The notes under the pieces were generated by a model. The model was not told where the DNA came from and ran no database searches. It saw nothing but the letters and a program-made list of their open reading frames with translations. Below are positions 1-14,000 of a stretch of DNA of 64,000 bases, in pieces (position 1 is the first letter of the stretch; the number at the start of each line of letters is the position of its first letter). The position numbers and the translations under genes are program-made. Source of the stretch: Fratercula arctica. Taxonomy: Eukaryota > Chordata > Aves > Charadriiformes > Alcidae. The DNA is taken from the NCBI GenBank assembly GCA_947846985.1, contig CANTUZ010000006.1, positions 44,003,707 through 44,067,706 of the forward strand. The letters run 5' to 3'.

Positions 1-3000
1 ACATAATAATATGTCATTTCAGTAAGGTTGAAATTTACTGATACGTTAAGTATTGGCTCTAATGAAGGCAGCATCTGAGCTCTAGCTTCAACTTCTAACT
101 AAATTTATAGCAATATCACATTCAGGTAAACAAAAAAAGGAGTAATATCTATATACAGTATGGGATACTATGTATTTTGCAATTAGATCATGTAAAAATG
201 ATGGAATAATATGGCACAGATTTTATTTATTGATTATTCAGGAGTTTATCACCATCATCTTGCTTTAGAGCTGAACCAGATATGTAGTAGCCCAGCACAG
301 AAGAAATACCATCTAAGCTCCCTCATCCTCTGCTACACGGAGCTCATTTATCCCCAGTCACTCCTATTCCAACTACTGGTGTGGAGACAGTCCCTTTTCT
401 CTTTTAGTGACACCATTTTTCTAGGAACACGCTGCTCCATTTTAGCCACCTTCTGTCTGTAAAAGGCTATTGCTTACTTCGCAAGACCATTGCTAAGAAT
501 AAAACATTTGTTAACATTAAGAATGCTGCACAAAGATGCATAAACAGAGAACAGCTTTCTTTTAACCAGAGCAGTGGCTTCAGTATGTCAGATTTAGTTT
601 AATATGGGAGACATGCACACATCAAGGGAGGTATTTCATAGAGAAGACGTTCTGCAAGCCGGTTTTAAGAGACTCCAGAACTGCCAGGTTATGGCACATC
701 ACTTGAGTTTCTATGGGCTTCGCGACAGGTTGCCTAGAGCCAGTGCCAGGAGACCTGCGTATCTTTTCCAATTGAATTTATGGAGCTCAAAATATAAAGG
801 CTTTGCAAAGCTATATTTTACTTGCCTTTTAATGGCTGGAAGGAGAGAAGTGCTGTTACTCCTGCTGCCAAGATTCTTCAGCTCCAAAAGTGCAGAAGCT
901 ACTTTTAGATCAGAGAGTCCTCAGATTCAACACCCACAAAGTTTCTTCTCTATATATTATGTCTGTTTTGCAGTGTTGTAATGCTGTTAACTCTGTAATG
1001 AATATTAATATAGCCTTTGGGGAGATTTGCTCTGTCTCTACTACGCCTCGCGTACTATGAAGCACTTTTAAATCTGCAATAACAGTTTATCATATCGGAG
1101 ACAAGTTATTCATTGCACCCCAGCACAATGGATGCACACACAAACCCATGCACTCAAAACACCACCTTAATTACCTCTCCTGCCTTCTTCCCACAAAATA
1201 TATTCTTTTGCAAGACATAAACTATGGCTGGCTTCTGCTGCTGTAGTTTAAAAAAAAACATACAGAAAAGCAACACTGCTAGTCTCCCACACCTCTGTAA
1301 CATTTCTAAAGAATCAGTTACTTCTCCCATAGCTTCCCAGACTGACTCAAAACCACAAGCAGTTTAACATCCAAAACTAGACATACAAACCAAAAAAAAA
1401 AGCAAGAAGTGAGCACTGAATGCTTGTGACACCAAGGCCAGGACCCAAGCAGTGAAGGGTTTGAAAAGGAATAGGAAAAATATTTCTAATGAGACACAGG
1501 TGTAAAAACCACACTGAAAGATTGGGGGGGGGAGTAGGAAACAGCAGAGAGCGAGTCACAGAAATACCTGAAGATTGCCCCAAGGAGCCTAACCTGAGGC
1601 ACTTGCAAGGAAAAACAGGTTCTTTATGTCATATTTACACAGAAAAACAAGCGCCTGGAATGACAATGTTTGTGCATTGCAACCCAGCTAAGTGGTGGTC
1701 CTGCCCTATGTCCCCTCTCTTCCCTTCCCACTGGCTCCAGGGTTAGCTCGTGCCTGTAGATTCCAGCTGGAAAAAAACAGCTTCTGCCAATTCACCTTCC
1801 TGAAGCAACTCTTGACAGTAAGTCGAGTGTCAGGGCAGGAGGAAGGCAAGGTCGGGGCAACAGTGAGGGGAAATGGCCTCTTTCAGATCAGCTTGACACC
1901 CCGAACCCACATCCTGGTTCCTCTGCTGAGCAACTTACTGTTGAGCAGATGAACTGCAATACATGCGCGCGCCTCGGCGAGAAGTAAAAACCACCTTTGC
2001 AGTCTCAGTCATCCCGCTGGAATAAATTAGTGTATTTTTGACTTTAGAGTGAAGCAGCTGTGAGCACAAGCACAGCTGGGTGTTGTGGCTGAGGAGGAAA
2101 CCTGCAACTGGTGGAAGGAGCCCCAGTAACACGCTCTCCTGGGGTCAGATCTCAGCGAGCACCGGCTGGTAGCTTTGAACTATTTGGTTGGCTTTAGCTA
2201 ATTTCAACTGGCTAGAACACACAGCTTGTCAGAAAAAGTACTCTCATCTTGGTGGAGAAGCTCCACGGGGTTTTATTTTGCTTGCTTGTTTGTTTGCTAT
2301 GATATAGCAGGCTATAAACAACAAAAGCAAACCTCACAAAACCACACATCTTTTGGCTTTGCGAGGCATCGCCAACCTGGCTGCATAAAACAACCTCATT
2401 TCAATTCAGTCGGTCTGACGAGGCACTGGGTTTTTATTAGGACAGCACCCACGGGGGACCGTGGAATTAGGAATGCCCCCCTTTTTTTTGTTAGCACAGT
2501 GAGGCTGTGGAGGAAGTGAAGTCCACAGAGTTGATCCAACAGTGAGACAGAAAACTTTTAACTGCAGTGTTTCGAGTGTCTAGAAGAAGAAAACTAGTAG
2601 GGGAGGCAGAAGGCAGCTATGCCAGTTAAAAGGGTAGATACAGGGTGAAACAGAACATCCTGCGCTAGAGGATTGTTAAGACCTTTATGTTGATGAAAAG
2701 TAATTTAGTGCAAACAAATTAAATGTCAATCTAGCAGAACCTCTGCATATAGATGAACCTTAAGGAAATACAGGCTACAGTCTGTAGAAGACTGGTTAGA
2801 GCTATTTTTGATGAGCTTGGAAAGAAACCTACTCTATGACTCTAAATTCAAAGCAGGAAGCTATACACGTGGCAAATTTCCTGATGATACCTGGTTTAAC
2901 TTTAGACAGCGTTACTCACTGCAGATTAGTGCTTTTTACACTCCGTCCAGTAACTGAAATGTTCTACCATAATTGTTTTTTCTTCTTTTTAAAGAAGGTA

Positions 3001-6000
3001 CAACATGCTCCACTAAAAGAGCCACCAAAATACGTGCATTTACCGTATTAAAGGTTTTCTAGAGGTTTCAGACAAATGCTTTAACACAAAAATTCAAAAT
3101 GATTAGGACATTTTTCTTTCTCCTAGTATAAAAGCAGGTGTTTCTCAAAGGCAGAGAACCCCAGCACCACCTGAAAGGCAAAGGACTGGTATCTCTCTTC
3201 ATGATGCTGGCACTGCTTTCTCATGCTGATTGCTGCTACAGCTGCCTTTTTTCCACATCTGCATCCCTAAAAGGCTAACAGTTTAATGCAGATTTTTGAT
3301 CAGCTGGAAGTATCTAACTCTCAAACCATTTCCTCAGGTTTTCATAAAAAAATCCACCAATCCATAGGACTAATTAGAATCTGTTAAACATTTTAAGTGC
3401 ACTTGTTAAAATAACATTTTCACAAAGCTTTCATCCACAGAGTTCAATTCTGTTTACTAGTAACTTGTTGACAGGGCCAAGAACTGCTAGATCAAAGCAA
3501 ATTTCCCATTGTGCCTCTTGAAACTTTTTGTTACCCTCCAGGCTTCAGTGGAATAGCAGTTCGCATTTCAGACTTTCCTCTATTTCATTCTTGCTGGCAT
3601 CTGCATTTAGCACAAAATCTAAACGAACTATTGCCAATTTTTGCTGTGTTAAGTCTTACACAAACATTTTATGCCCAATATCACACTGAGGATTTTTACT
3701 TCCACATTTATAGACTACGACTTCACTTGTAAGCAAATGTGTGTGCGTGCTTGTGTATAAATACATGTATCTGACATATATTGCTTGTCTTACTGATTAG
3801 CAGACTAAACCAGAAGACGTATGACCTAAGAAAGCTAACTGATAGATTTCTTCTAACACTTAGACATTTAATCAGCATCTTAGTTAGGATGTTCCCTCTC
3901 CCCAGTCTAGAGACTGCATCTCTAACTGAACAGCAGGAGAAGGATTATTGTAGGCACACAGACTTTGTCACGGAGAAAGAATTAGGTTGCATTTACTTGT
4001 GCCATTTGTAGTAAAATAATTGTGGCCTTTCTGATAAAACAAAGCAAGGACGACTTCTTGGAAAATATACATTTTTATATATATATAAAATCCTGCCTTG
4101 GAAGAAATATATATTTAATTTCATATATATTTAAGAATACCAACTGACTCTTAATACATCACAAAGAAAGAAAATTTTCTTCCTTGCAAGACAGTCCGAG
4201 GGAGCAGTTACTTGTGAGCATCGTTTGAACATGTCGTCACGTATTCAAGACACTGTATGGAGTTAAGTGTTCCTAGAACGTGGTAATACATTTTCTCCTG
4301 ATTACAAACAGGAGATGAGGGCTGTACACTTCAGTGCAAAGTTTTTATGTAGGAAAAAGCAAAAAGCAGATGGGGAATAACATCACATTAACTCTAGCAA
4401 CAGACCGCATCCGAGACACATCATGTTACAGACATCTTGCACAGCTAGAGAAAATCTCGAACTGGAAAATATTCAAATGAAAAGTATGCATGAAAAAAAT
4501 TAGCACATTTATAGGTGTTTGGAAGTCAGTGTTGTACTGGAAGGCCAGAGAAACTTCACAGCTGGGAATTCATAGCAGTGACTACTCCTGCAAAGATTTA
4601 TGAACTCCCTGCCAGCTCTGCCCACTGACTGGAGATTTTCCATGTGCAAAAGTCTTTTTATAACATCTTGAACTTCAGCGTTTGACCTCTGTCTTGAAAT
4701 GTTTTTTTTCCTACTCTGTCACCCAATAGATTAGATTTTGCAAACAAATAGGTGTTTGTGTCACAGGACAAATTAGATAATTTTAAGTAATTATACTGCG
4801 CTTACCAGTTCCTTTTTCTCTGTTGTAGCTATGGATAATATTTTGAGGTCTACTGGACTACCAAGACTATTATGTTTCTCCTTTATTAAACTGCTGAGTA
4901 CTGAAGAAAACTGTTTGTGTCCAGTCAAAATACTGTCAAATTACAGATGAGTTCTGTTTCAACTTCTGGTTTTGCTTCTATGAAAAAAATAAGATTAATT
5001 CAAACTATTTCAATTTCTTTTCCCAGACAAACTTGCTCTGCTAGCAAGTGTCCTTCAGTTTGTATCACAGCTGTAATGGTCATTCCCAAAAAGTGTATTT
5101 CTATGTCTCTCAATCTTAGAATAAGATGTTTTCTTGGAACACAGCTGCTCAGTTGATAAATTACAAAGTAGTTCAGAAATTAAAAAAAAAAAGTTTTAGC
5201 GCAATAAAGAAGAATCAAATTCAGACTGAAAAGCTGTAGTTATTAGAGATTAACAGCCTTTATAATATAGCAAAAGTTTCTCTCCTTTTCTACCTTCCCT
5301 CAATACGTAAAGAATTGAAAGTCAGTTTTTCAAACTTAACTTTTCAAAAAGAGAATGTGCACTGAACTCTGGAGGACATCACTGCAATCAGTATTTACCA
5401 CGGGATGGTCATTACTTCAAAACATTACAGCATTGAGGAAGATCAAATAATCACAGAGCATGAGTATGACTATATCCGGATTTTGAAACTGCATTATTTC
5501 TCTAAAGAGAAGTCATATATTAAGATGGGAGTAATTTAAGATTGGACTAATAAATACAAAAATTATTTTAAAGGATCATGTTTACAATAGATATTCAAAA
5601 TATTTTGAAAGAAAAATATGGTTTCCACAATGAAAGGATTAAAGTTTTTGTATACTACCACTCCGTTTCAATGGCAGATATAATATACACAGCAAATGCT
5701 CAACCTCTGACATGCTTACACAGCTTTACAGAGGTAAAAAAAAAACATTTCCTATTGTTTCACTTGGAACAATTCAAAATAACAAATCTTCAAGACCCTC
5801 TTGACTAACAGAGACCTAAACATCAATACCGCTCATAGATTCCTCATCTTCTGGGTAGTCTATCTTGAATTCTCCATTCCCAACATTTGCCTCTGATAAA
5901 TGTTGTTCATGAGCAGCTGTAGCTTCAAATAGCAAGTTTTCAGTGAGACCTCTTGCTCTTTTTCAGTTGGTGACATATGACAATGTTTCCTTCAAGTATT

Positions 6001-7549
6001 CTTATCTTTTTGCTAAAGGAACCTCCACTTTTTTTTAAAATGGAAGAAAACTTTGTTAGTTGGGTTCTCTCTTGTACTTCACATGCGTTTCATGTTTTCC
6101 TGTATTAGCACACATTAGTTCCACAGTCTTTGAACAAGTTCCCGCAGAGCGAGACCGCCGTCCACCCAAGGCGTTCCCCTGACATAATAAATAGTTGTCA
6201 TTCCAGTCATCTTCTGTCAGCCAAACAAGGACTGAAAACACCATCTGGGAGAATCACGAGAGGACAAACTACTAGTCCTAGACATCCTAACAAAAAGCAG
6301 AAATGAATTTGATACAGCTGCACAATGTTGTATTTCTTATCCTCTTTTTACTCTTCCTCATCTCTTTCCGCACACTAAATAATTTCTTTTTTAGTCTCAA
6401 AGTTCTGTTTCCATTTCATCTAGATGAATGCCTTGCAACTAAAGAAGTCTTGAGAACTTTAATATGCAGTGGGAAAGGCAGCAGTCACATCAGGATTACA
6501 ACCAGGGAGCAATGAATTCAGCCAATATAAATCTACTATTTTTACTGTATGGACAATTTAAAAAAAATTATGAACTTCACTCTTAGGGCAGTTTTAAGCA
6601 ACCTTTATGAAATGGGAGCAAAAAGTTACTCCAACAAACTCTCTCATCACCTCCTTTGTTAAATCCAGTCTACACTGACATGGCAAGGATTATAAACCAT
6701 CTCCTTCCTACAGTCAAATCACAAGTAAGTTGTTTACTTATACGCAATGAAAGCAAAATTTCACTGATCTTAAACATATATCCATGTAATAACAGCTTTT
6801 ATTTTAAATAAGACATCTTTTAGCTGTTAATAGACCTCTATTAAATATACTTTCAGGGTATGAAAGCTTCATGGTTATTATCTGCTTTCAACTTAAAAAG
6901 AACAGTTACGTTTTGGAGTCTGACCTCCTACTGTTTACGTATGCACTATGACCAAACACGCAGAATGTTTCTCCCCATGCTTGATTCAATAAATTAGTAT
7001 GTATGCAAATTTCTTGTCCAGAAAATAAAGAAGCATGACTAACTCTGATGAAATCCAGATATAGTGCTGGATAGTGCTTTGCAAGCTTCCCTATTCATGT
7101 TTCAAAACCGTCTAAATCCAGATTGTCAGGTTCAGATTGGAATTCGGTTTTTGAGACAGGATATGAGTATTTAAAGTCTATACTTAAAAAGCTGTATATA
7201 AATAACAAAACCTAACATCCATGGAATAAGTAGTTACTACTAAATTCTCTCATACAGCAGAATCTGAAACAGCACTTTTATCTTCTCTTACTACCTAGAA
7301 ATCCCAATTCCAACCTAATGAACAACAATCCAGTTTCATGCACAAATACCAAGTATTAACTCCCACAACAGTTAACAAATATTTCATTTAAACAGTTAAA
7401 TGTTTCAACCTTGTTGCTGGGAAAAATGAAGAGGAATTAAGTAGGTCTGGCGGAGACAGCAGAAGATATATTTATACTGAAGATAATCTATACTACTGTG
7501 CTGAAGTGCTAATTTTAAATCGCTTCTTTGCATATTGCTAGCATGTGGC
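1..7549. other. Probable PPM1L intron 1, distal part
   Basis: This AT-rich stretch has no recognisable exon of a known gene. It lies downstream of PPM1L exon 1 on the minus strand, so by position it should be first-intron sequence. I looked for the rest of the PP2C domain on the minus strand and did not see it. Open frames here are short and lack family resemblance. A decayed coding-like patch at 5.8-6.25 kb is listed separately. Intron assignment is inference from gene position only. Confidence 0.6.
5816..6244 (-). pseudogene. Decayed coding-like patch, unidentified
   Basis: Two pieces on the minus strand read like protein but are separated by stops and frame changes. The upstream piece (6,244 down to 6,056) is an open frame of 62 codons rich in charged residues and cysteines and carries several CpGs. 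The downstream piece (about 5,959 down to 5,816) is an open frame of roughly 47 codons with no ATG. It contains LTENLLFEATAAHEQ, then the acidic tail FKIDYPEDEESMSGIDV, ending in TAG. A neighbouring frame just upstream reads SPTEKEQE, as if one frameshift separated it from LTEN. I do not recognise the protein. It could be an old retropseudogene, a lost exon, or chance. No good splice acceptor is visible. Confidence 0.25.
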
Positions 7550-7733
7550 TGTTGTAAGATGGAGACCCACACAGGCTAACTTTACACATCTTTATTCAGT
7601 CTCAAAGAGTGCCGCAACAGCTAAACAAGTCGCGGTACTCAAGCTTACTCAAACAAGCTTGCACATGCCACAGTCACAGTGGTGACGGGGGTACAGGCAT
7701 GCCTTCGTCTCCAAACTACCATAACCTGATACA
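7550..7733 (-). mobile_element. Solo LTR-like fragment
   Basis: Read on the minus strand, this 184-bp block has the layout of a retroviral long terminal repeat. It begins with TGT, has a middle section with several CpGs (otherwise rare here), then a canonical AATAAA about 45 bases before the end, and closes with ACA. The two ends form a short TGT...ACA inverted repeat. No internal retroviral genes flank it, and I could not see a clear target-site duplication. If it is an LTR it is solo and probably truncated in U3. It resembles avian endogenous-retrovirus LTRs in architecture only; I cannot name the family. Confidence 0.45.
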
Positions 7734-10700
7734 ATTGTGCATTCTACTGCAATATTTCTCCTCTTCTTAAGAAACATTTAAAATGAGTGTTAAATTCATT
7801 ATAGCCTCAGGCTCCTGTACAAGATGCTCTTTTTCCTGATTAAGAACTCACATGGCAAAGCAGGAGCTGGCTCTCTGCAAATCTTGAAGTATGTTCTTAA
7901 GGTGCACTGCAATTAGGAGAGAGATACTGATACCCAGGACTTTGCAATTGTACTCTTATATCACCTCTCAGTCCAGCACGGGAATACCCGATGTTACGAA
8001 AGGCACATAAATATATTAAGAGCCTGTGCATCTTGCTCACAGAGTAGCCATCCTTCCTTTTTCACTTTTGTCCCAAACAACAAATAGCTCTTCTATCAAG
8101 AGCTTTGGAAACAACACAACTGGAAACAACAGAGGCTGATGATTATCTAAGAAAACGCAGAAACTTCTCTTTACAGCTGCCCACAGACACAGACAGTTTT
8201 GTGTTGTCAGTGCTTCTGTCTGGACTGGTGGTGGCTTTGATTAAAAGGTCCTTGAGAAAGAGCTATCCAGCTGCAGGAGCAGTGGTGTCTGTGATTATTT
8301 CACACACACACACAAGCACAACAAAGACAACTTCCAGAAGTCAGTTCAGTATATGGGTCCCTTTTGATTCTTGTTTCAACTTTTGTTTTCAGGGTGAAAC
8401 AGATATTCTTATCTTTATTGAAATGAATTAAGAATGAAATTAATTGATTTTGTTTTTCTATACAAAGGAAGGGAAAAGACTTGGCTTGTTTCACTTTTAT
8501 TTTTTAAACTTTCCCTCAAATCTCACTTTGGACTGATGAGATCTTCAGTTTCTATTATTTGATAAATTAAGAAATCAAGCTCTTTTTATGCTGTAAATAG
8601 TTTCCCATATAGCTATGCAATCTGCTAATGAAAGAGGAAGACAGGGATAAGAAAGACTGCACTTATGCCTCCCCTTTCAGGCACATGCCACAGAGTCACC
8701 AGGTACCTGACAGAAATGCGAGGTACGCACCAGGCAGTTAAGCCCATCCCTACTTTGGTCCCTTTGGAAATCAGCTGTAATTTAAAATAGCTCTGCTCTT
8801 TTCAAGTTCATGCAAATAAGAGATCATTAACATGTTTACTAATTCCAAGTGGTTCCAATGGTCTCAAATATTGAAAAGTATCACATTTGAAATAGTGAGG
8901 TTGCACAACCAGGACATGTCAAGGAAACACTGACTTCCTATCTCCTACTGAAGTATGAGGAACACTGATAACTCCTGAAACAGCCCGGATCCTTCTCTAA
9001 TTTATCAACCTAGAGCATCATAACTGGAGAGTTAGAGGAAAAACCACAAAGCTGCCAGTTTGAGTTCCCTCCAGGCATCTGTACACCTGTGTACGGCCAT
9101 GTGAATCTGGGCCAGAGCTTTCAAAATCCAGATGCAAAGAGGTGCTCGCACAAACTCCTCAAGTACATCGGTGGGAACTGTGCTCCCCAGGACACAGGCG
9201 TTTGCAGAGATACATTAGTGAAAAAAGCCTTCCTGGAGTGTTTTGACTCATTTTCTTCCTATAAAGACAGTTTCATGAGAGGTTCTTGACCTCTCACATT
9301 TGAATAAGTTCCTGGGTATTATGGTTTAATGACTGAAGTAGAGAAGGCAATGGTTTATTGGTGAATCTTGATTCTCTGACAGCTCAGGGGCTGGGCATTA
9401 GCTCATTCCTACCATTAATTACTTATCCCTACAAAATATTTACATTGATGAATGCTCCTTTTGAACACTCATCCTCTCTCTCTCTTTTTTTTTGTTTTGT
9501 TTATTATCTCAATAATTCTTGCTGCACAAAAACAATGCCTGTAGGTTCTTTCCAGTGGTGTGGAGTTGTTTATGCTCTAAGCTTTAGGCAATAGTAAGAC
9601 CCCTGTTAAGCTGGGGTGTACACCTGCTTTCTTCATGTGGTTCATTTGATTTCCTCTCCTCATGTGGCCATACAGAGGGATGGGAAAACACAGACACCCC
9701 ACTCCCATTTTAATTCATTTAATTTCCTTTTATTGTTCCCAACTCAGCCCTCTTCACCTTAACACATCCCTCACTGCTAAGGGCAATTTTCTTGCGATAC
9801 AGCAGTTGAATTCAAGAGAGATCAGGAGGTCTTAAATGTTTTATTAACATAACTTTGAAAGTCAAAATCAAAAACACTTAACTAGATCTTTTGGGGCATT
9901 TTCATGAAAAAAGTAAAAAAAATTCTATGTTCCCTAATTTAACTTTTCTTTCCTTATTTAAATCAGAAAACATTACCCATGCTCACTTCCAGCCTCCACA
10001 TTGCCACTATGTTCGCATCCCCAGCCTCTTAGAAGTTGGTCTCCTGGATCAAAAGCTTCCAGAACATTTTAGTCTTCCAGGGCATTTATTTAACTCTCAA
10101 CACCAGAAAATTAGAGAGGAGAAAGAGTACCGCCTCAGGAACCCACATTGCAACACCTGCAGCAGTTAAATTGCAAGCAGTAGATTGCTTGCAGTGAGTC
10201 TCCTTTATGTTGCTCAAGAGAGGCCAAATTATGCCAAGTTTTCAAGTCTTGCCATTAGCTCCCTACACTGAAAGACTCTTGTTGGCAAAGAAAGGGAACA
10301 CCGAGTCTCCCTTCCAGAGAAGCAGGTGAGCACAGAGATTATGTTTAGCTTCTCCCCCTGCACAGTACCACTGAGAAGGGCTGGAGGCTCTGGGGGTTAA
10401 TTCAGTTAATTGGTTATGTGCTTGGGTCTCCTGAAAACTGCCAGGCAGACCCCCCTCCAGCTCCAGAAATGACTGATGAAGTGACAGACCCACAGGTCAG
10501 GCGCGTGATGAGTTTGTGACATCTGCAGTGCGTTTCAGCTATCAAATCAGCCACCAGGACTGGGAGTTCACTTAACGAGAAACCAGCTGTGCTCCTCACC
10601 CTTGTCATGTCATGTCTAACAGCTGGTTATCTTCTCACATCTATAATTTACATCCCTTTTTAAACCAAAAATTCTGTTTCGCAACAAAATGCTGAAAGAA

Positions 10701-10994
10701 TTCATTTAAAATATGACAAACAGTAGCACAGTGCTTGCCCCAGGTTCAAATCAGGGTTTCTCACAGTGACAGGGACATGTCAGTAACATTATTTTGGCAT
10801 GAAAGACAACCACTAAGATTGATGGTACCAATGTGATATAAGCATTGATGCTGCTGGGTCTTAGGTGCCATTACTTTCTTGATAACCACATTAAGAAGCA
10901 GAACTGAAGAGTGCAAAACCCAGCAGGTAGGTGATGGTGTTACATTAGATAATGGAAGGCACACAGTTAATGATGTTGGTGTCCAACGGAGAGG

Positions 10995-11010
10995 AAAAAA
11001 AAAAAAAAAA
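10995..11010. repeat. Poly(A) run, 16 A
   Basis: There are sixteen consecutive A residues, flanked by GAGG and GAGC. It could be a simple homopolymer or the remnant of a retroposed tail. No retroposed gene is recognisable immediately upstream. Confidence 0.9.
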
Positions 11011-14000
11011 GAGCAGTTGCATCTGGAGAAGGAGAGGGGGACTATAAAGTTCTATTTTCAGTTGTGTTACTGACTTCTATCAGATCAGCCAAGGGACATA
11101 AGCAGAAATTTAAGCCTGTAAAATGATCTGAAAACACCTGTTCACAGAGGTATAATATGTTTTCATGACACACTTTTGAAACACTTTGAATCAGAAGCAC
11201 AGTGAGGTTGACGTAAAGCCGCTGTGTCAGACAAAATGCTATGTTTTCAATTTGTACATAAAAAAAATTCTCAATTAAATAGTGTTTGTCACTGAAAATG
11301 TATTTAGCTTTCCTATCAACTGGGAGTGCTGGGAAACTCAGTAACAAAACATTCCAGTAAAAATATCTCTCTTCACTATAATAGGTTTGAGGTTATGGCC
11401 TTTCATATTATTCATCAACATGATTTTCATCTTCCTTCACAGACAGGTTTTTCTTTAATAAGAGACGCACAACCCACATGCCAAAAAAGCTTTTAAAACC
11501 TACACTCAAAACAACTAATTCTGATATGCAGCTGGATACACTTTCTTTTGGCTCTTCTGCCATGGCATCATAATGTTGTTTACAGTTTATTAGAAGCAGC
11601 TATCTCAATTGCCAGTCTTGCAAGTTTACACGAACACTTTAGAATATATAAACTCTCCAACTCATGCAACTGAAAGTGTGGAGTGCAAACCCCAACACAT
11701 CCCCAGAGATACTCTAATTTACTCAGAGTATTTTTCTAGTCATCACATGCAGACCTGCAGCATGAACCAGTATGCAGCTACTGTATGTCACTGCCAGGCA
11801 GACCAGCACTGTTCTTTACAAGGAGGCAGATAAGTTAGATAGAAGTCGCTTTTTAAAAAAACCACGTTACTTAAAAATAAAACTATTAACAAAATTTATA
11901 TCTCAGAGCCTGAGAATATAATCTGTCACTTTAATAAAATAACTAATTAAAATAACAGATTAGGAATGGCACATACTCGTCTCTGAAGTTTAAAGAGAAA
12001 TACAGTTACTGAACTGATAATATCAAGGGACCATCCCTCCTACCAGAGCCACTAGGACAGAGCCTTTGAGCAGATTAAGGTGAGGACACCAATACTCTAG
12101 AAAAAAATACCTTACAGGATGGCAGGTTCTCCTAAGCAGGAAAAAATGCTGGGTTTTTAAACTTACTATCTTATCATCGCTCTCTTTGAAGAGCTTAGCT
12201 TGATCAGACAGAATTACTTGTCTGTCCTGCTCTAATGCAAGTTATAACTGGAGGCTGAGGAGACAGTACCTGGCCTCATCACAGACAAACTGGCCCTGGA
12301 GTCCGGGTCTCGGAAAGGATAAGAGGACCTCCATCACGAAACCAACCTTAAAAGTCCCAGAAGTGTGTCTCAAATCAGTTCACCCTCCAGGTGAAGAAGT
12401 TGCATACAATTACTTCTAGATACAAATCACTCAATAACTTCTAACAAATGTAGATACGTTATTTGGCCTCTTACTTAGTTTTTTGTTCTGCTTTTATTTA
12501 CAGTTACAATATCCACACAAAAACAGGGCAAAAAAAAAATCTCACCACATAAATAATTGATAGTAAATACCATTCTGCTTCTCAGAAACAATACAAAATA
12601 AAAATAATGTGAATCAGTATATCAGGATACATAATTGCTAAAATAAATACTAAAGCAAAAAAAGAATTCAGGTTGATGATTTAAATGTTTGTCAATTTAA
12701 ACCATCACAGAAAGTGCTTATTTAAAGCACTGATTGAAATAATTCCATCCCGGAGGCAGGAGATTGCTCCTGCCCTCAAAGTTAAAAATAATATCACCAT
12801 TAACCTCAGCAACAATTTTCTAATTGCCAAAGATTACAAATCTTTTATGCAATATTCATCCACAGAGAATTCAATCACTCTACATTGACTTCCAAAACCA
12901 CTACTGTAATAGTAGTTCAGTTGTAAGGCAAGTCCCTTTTAAAAAAAAAGTCAAACTTATGTGATGTATTTTATATGAAAGCATAAAACATCTTGCAAAA
13001 TGAAAAAGTCATACCAATCTCTTTGTAAATTAGTGTAGTGCCTCACATTACTATTTATGCATGAAACATAAGCAAGAAGAGGGGCTGCTTGGAGCTCTTC
13101 TCTGACGTGTCGATGCCAATTGGCACTATGAAACAGGCAGCTGGTCCTACATTTTGTTCTCTAAGTCCTCAGCAATAAGGACGGTTGATACGTGCCAGCA
13201 AACCAGTGTCCATCAGTAGAAACAAAGAGGGCAAAGTTTAGTTTTCAGAGCATCCAGAGTTACAAAACTGTTAGTGCTCTTTCAGGAGCCATAAAGAAAT
13301 GCTGCCAAAATGCACACTCATGCTTCTCTGTTCCTCTCAAACATGTAGAGAGATCTAAAACAGTATTCATCCTAAACCACAGAAATAACCCTTACACATA
13401 CATCTCTCAGGTTCTGGATCTCAGGCAGCGTATAAACATTGAAACTGATAGTAGTCTTCCTATGGCTGCCTGGTGATCTTGCTAGGACAGTGTGTTATTA
13501 AATATGTCCAAGTCTTACAGCAATCTAAAATTAAGGCAAGCTACGATGCAAAAAACACATGCTACTCTACCTTTTCTCCTCTACTCACATTCTTGTCTTC
13601 AAGTCCCAAACTCTGCTTCTGGTCTCCCTCACCCTCTTCCTGGGCCAAGTTATTCCAGTAAGAACACTGGATGCTTGCAATTCCATGAACAGAAAGAGTA
13701 GCAAACAGCTTTTTTTCAAGTATTTACGAAAAAAATGACTTTCCTTGTCATGGTTCAGAGTTAACTCTATCTCCAGCACCTGACCAGCAAGTATGCAGCA
13801 TGAGGCCACTCACCTTCACCTCTCTCTAACAGGAATCCCAGCAGCATCCTGCCCACAGACAGACCCAAGGGAGCTTAGTCCTCACGTCACCACCAGCTGT
13901 TATCAGGTCTCCTGAGCATCACGATCCCAGTATCAGGTGATCGTTATCATAGGCCTTTCACAAAAAAATCTTGTTTAATCTCAATTACATGAGACTATAA

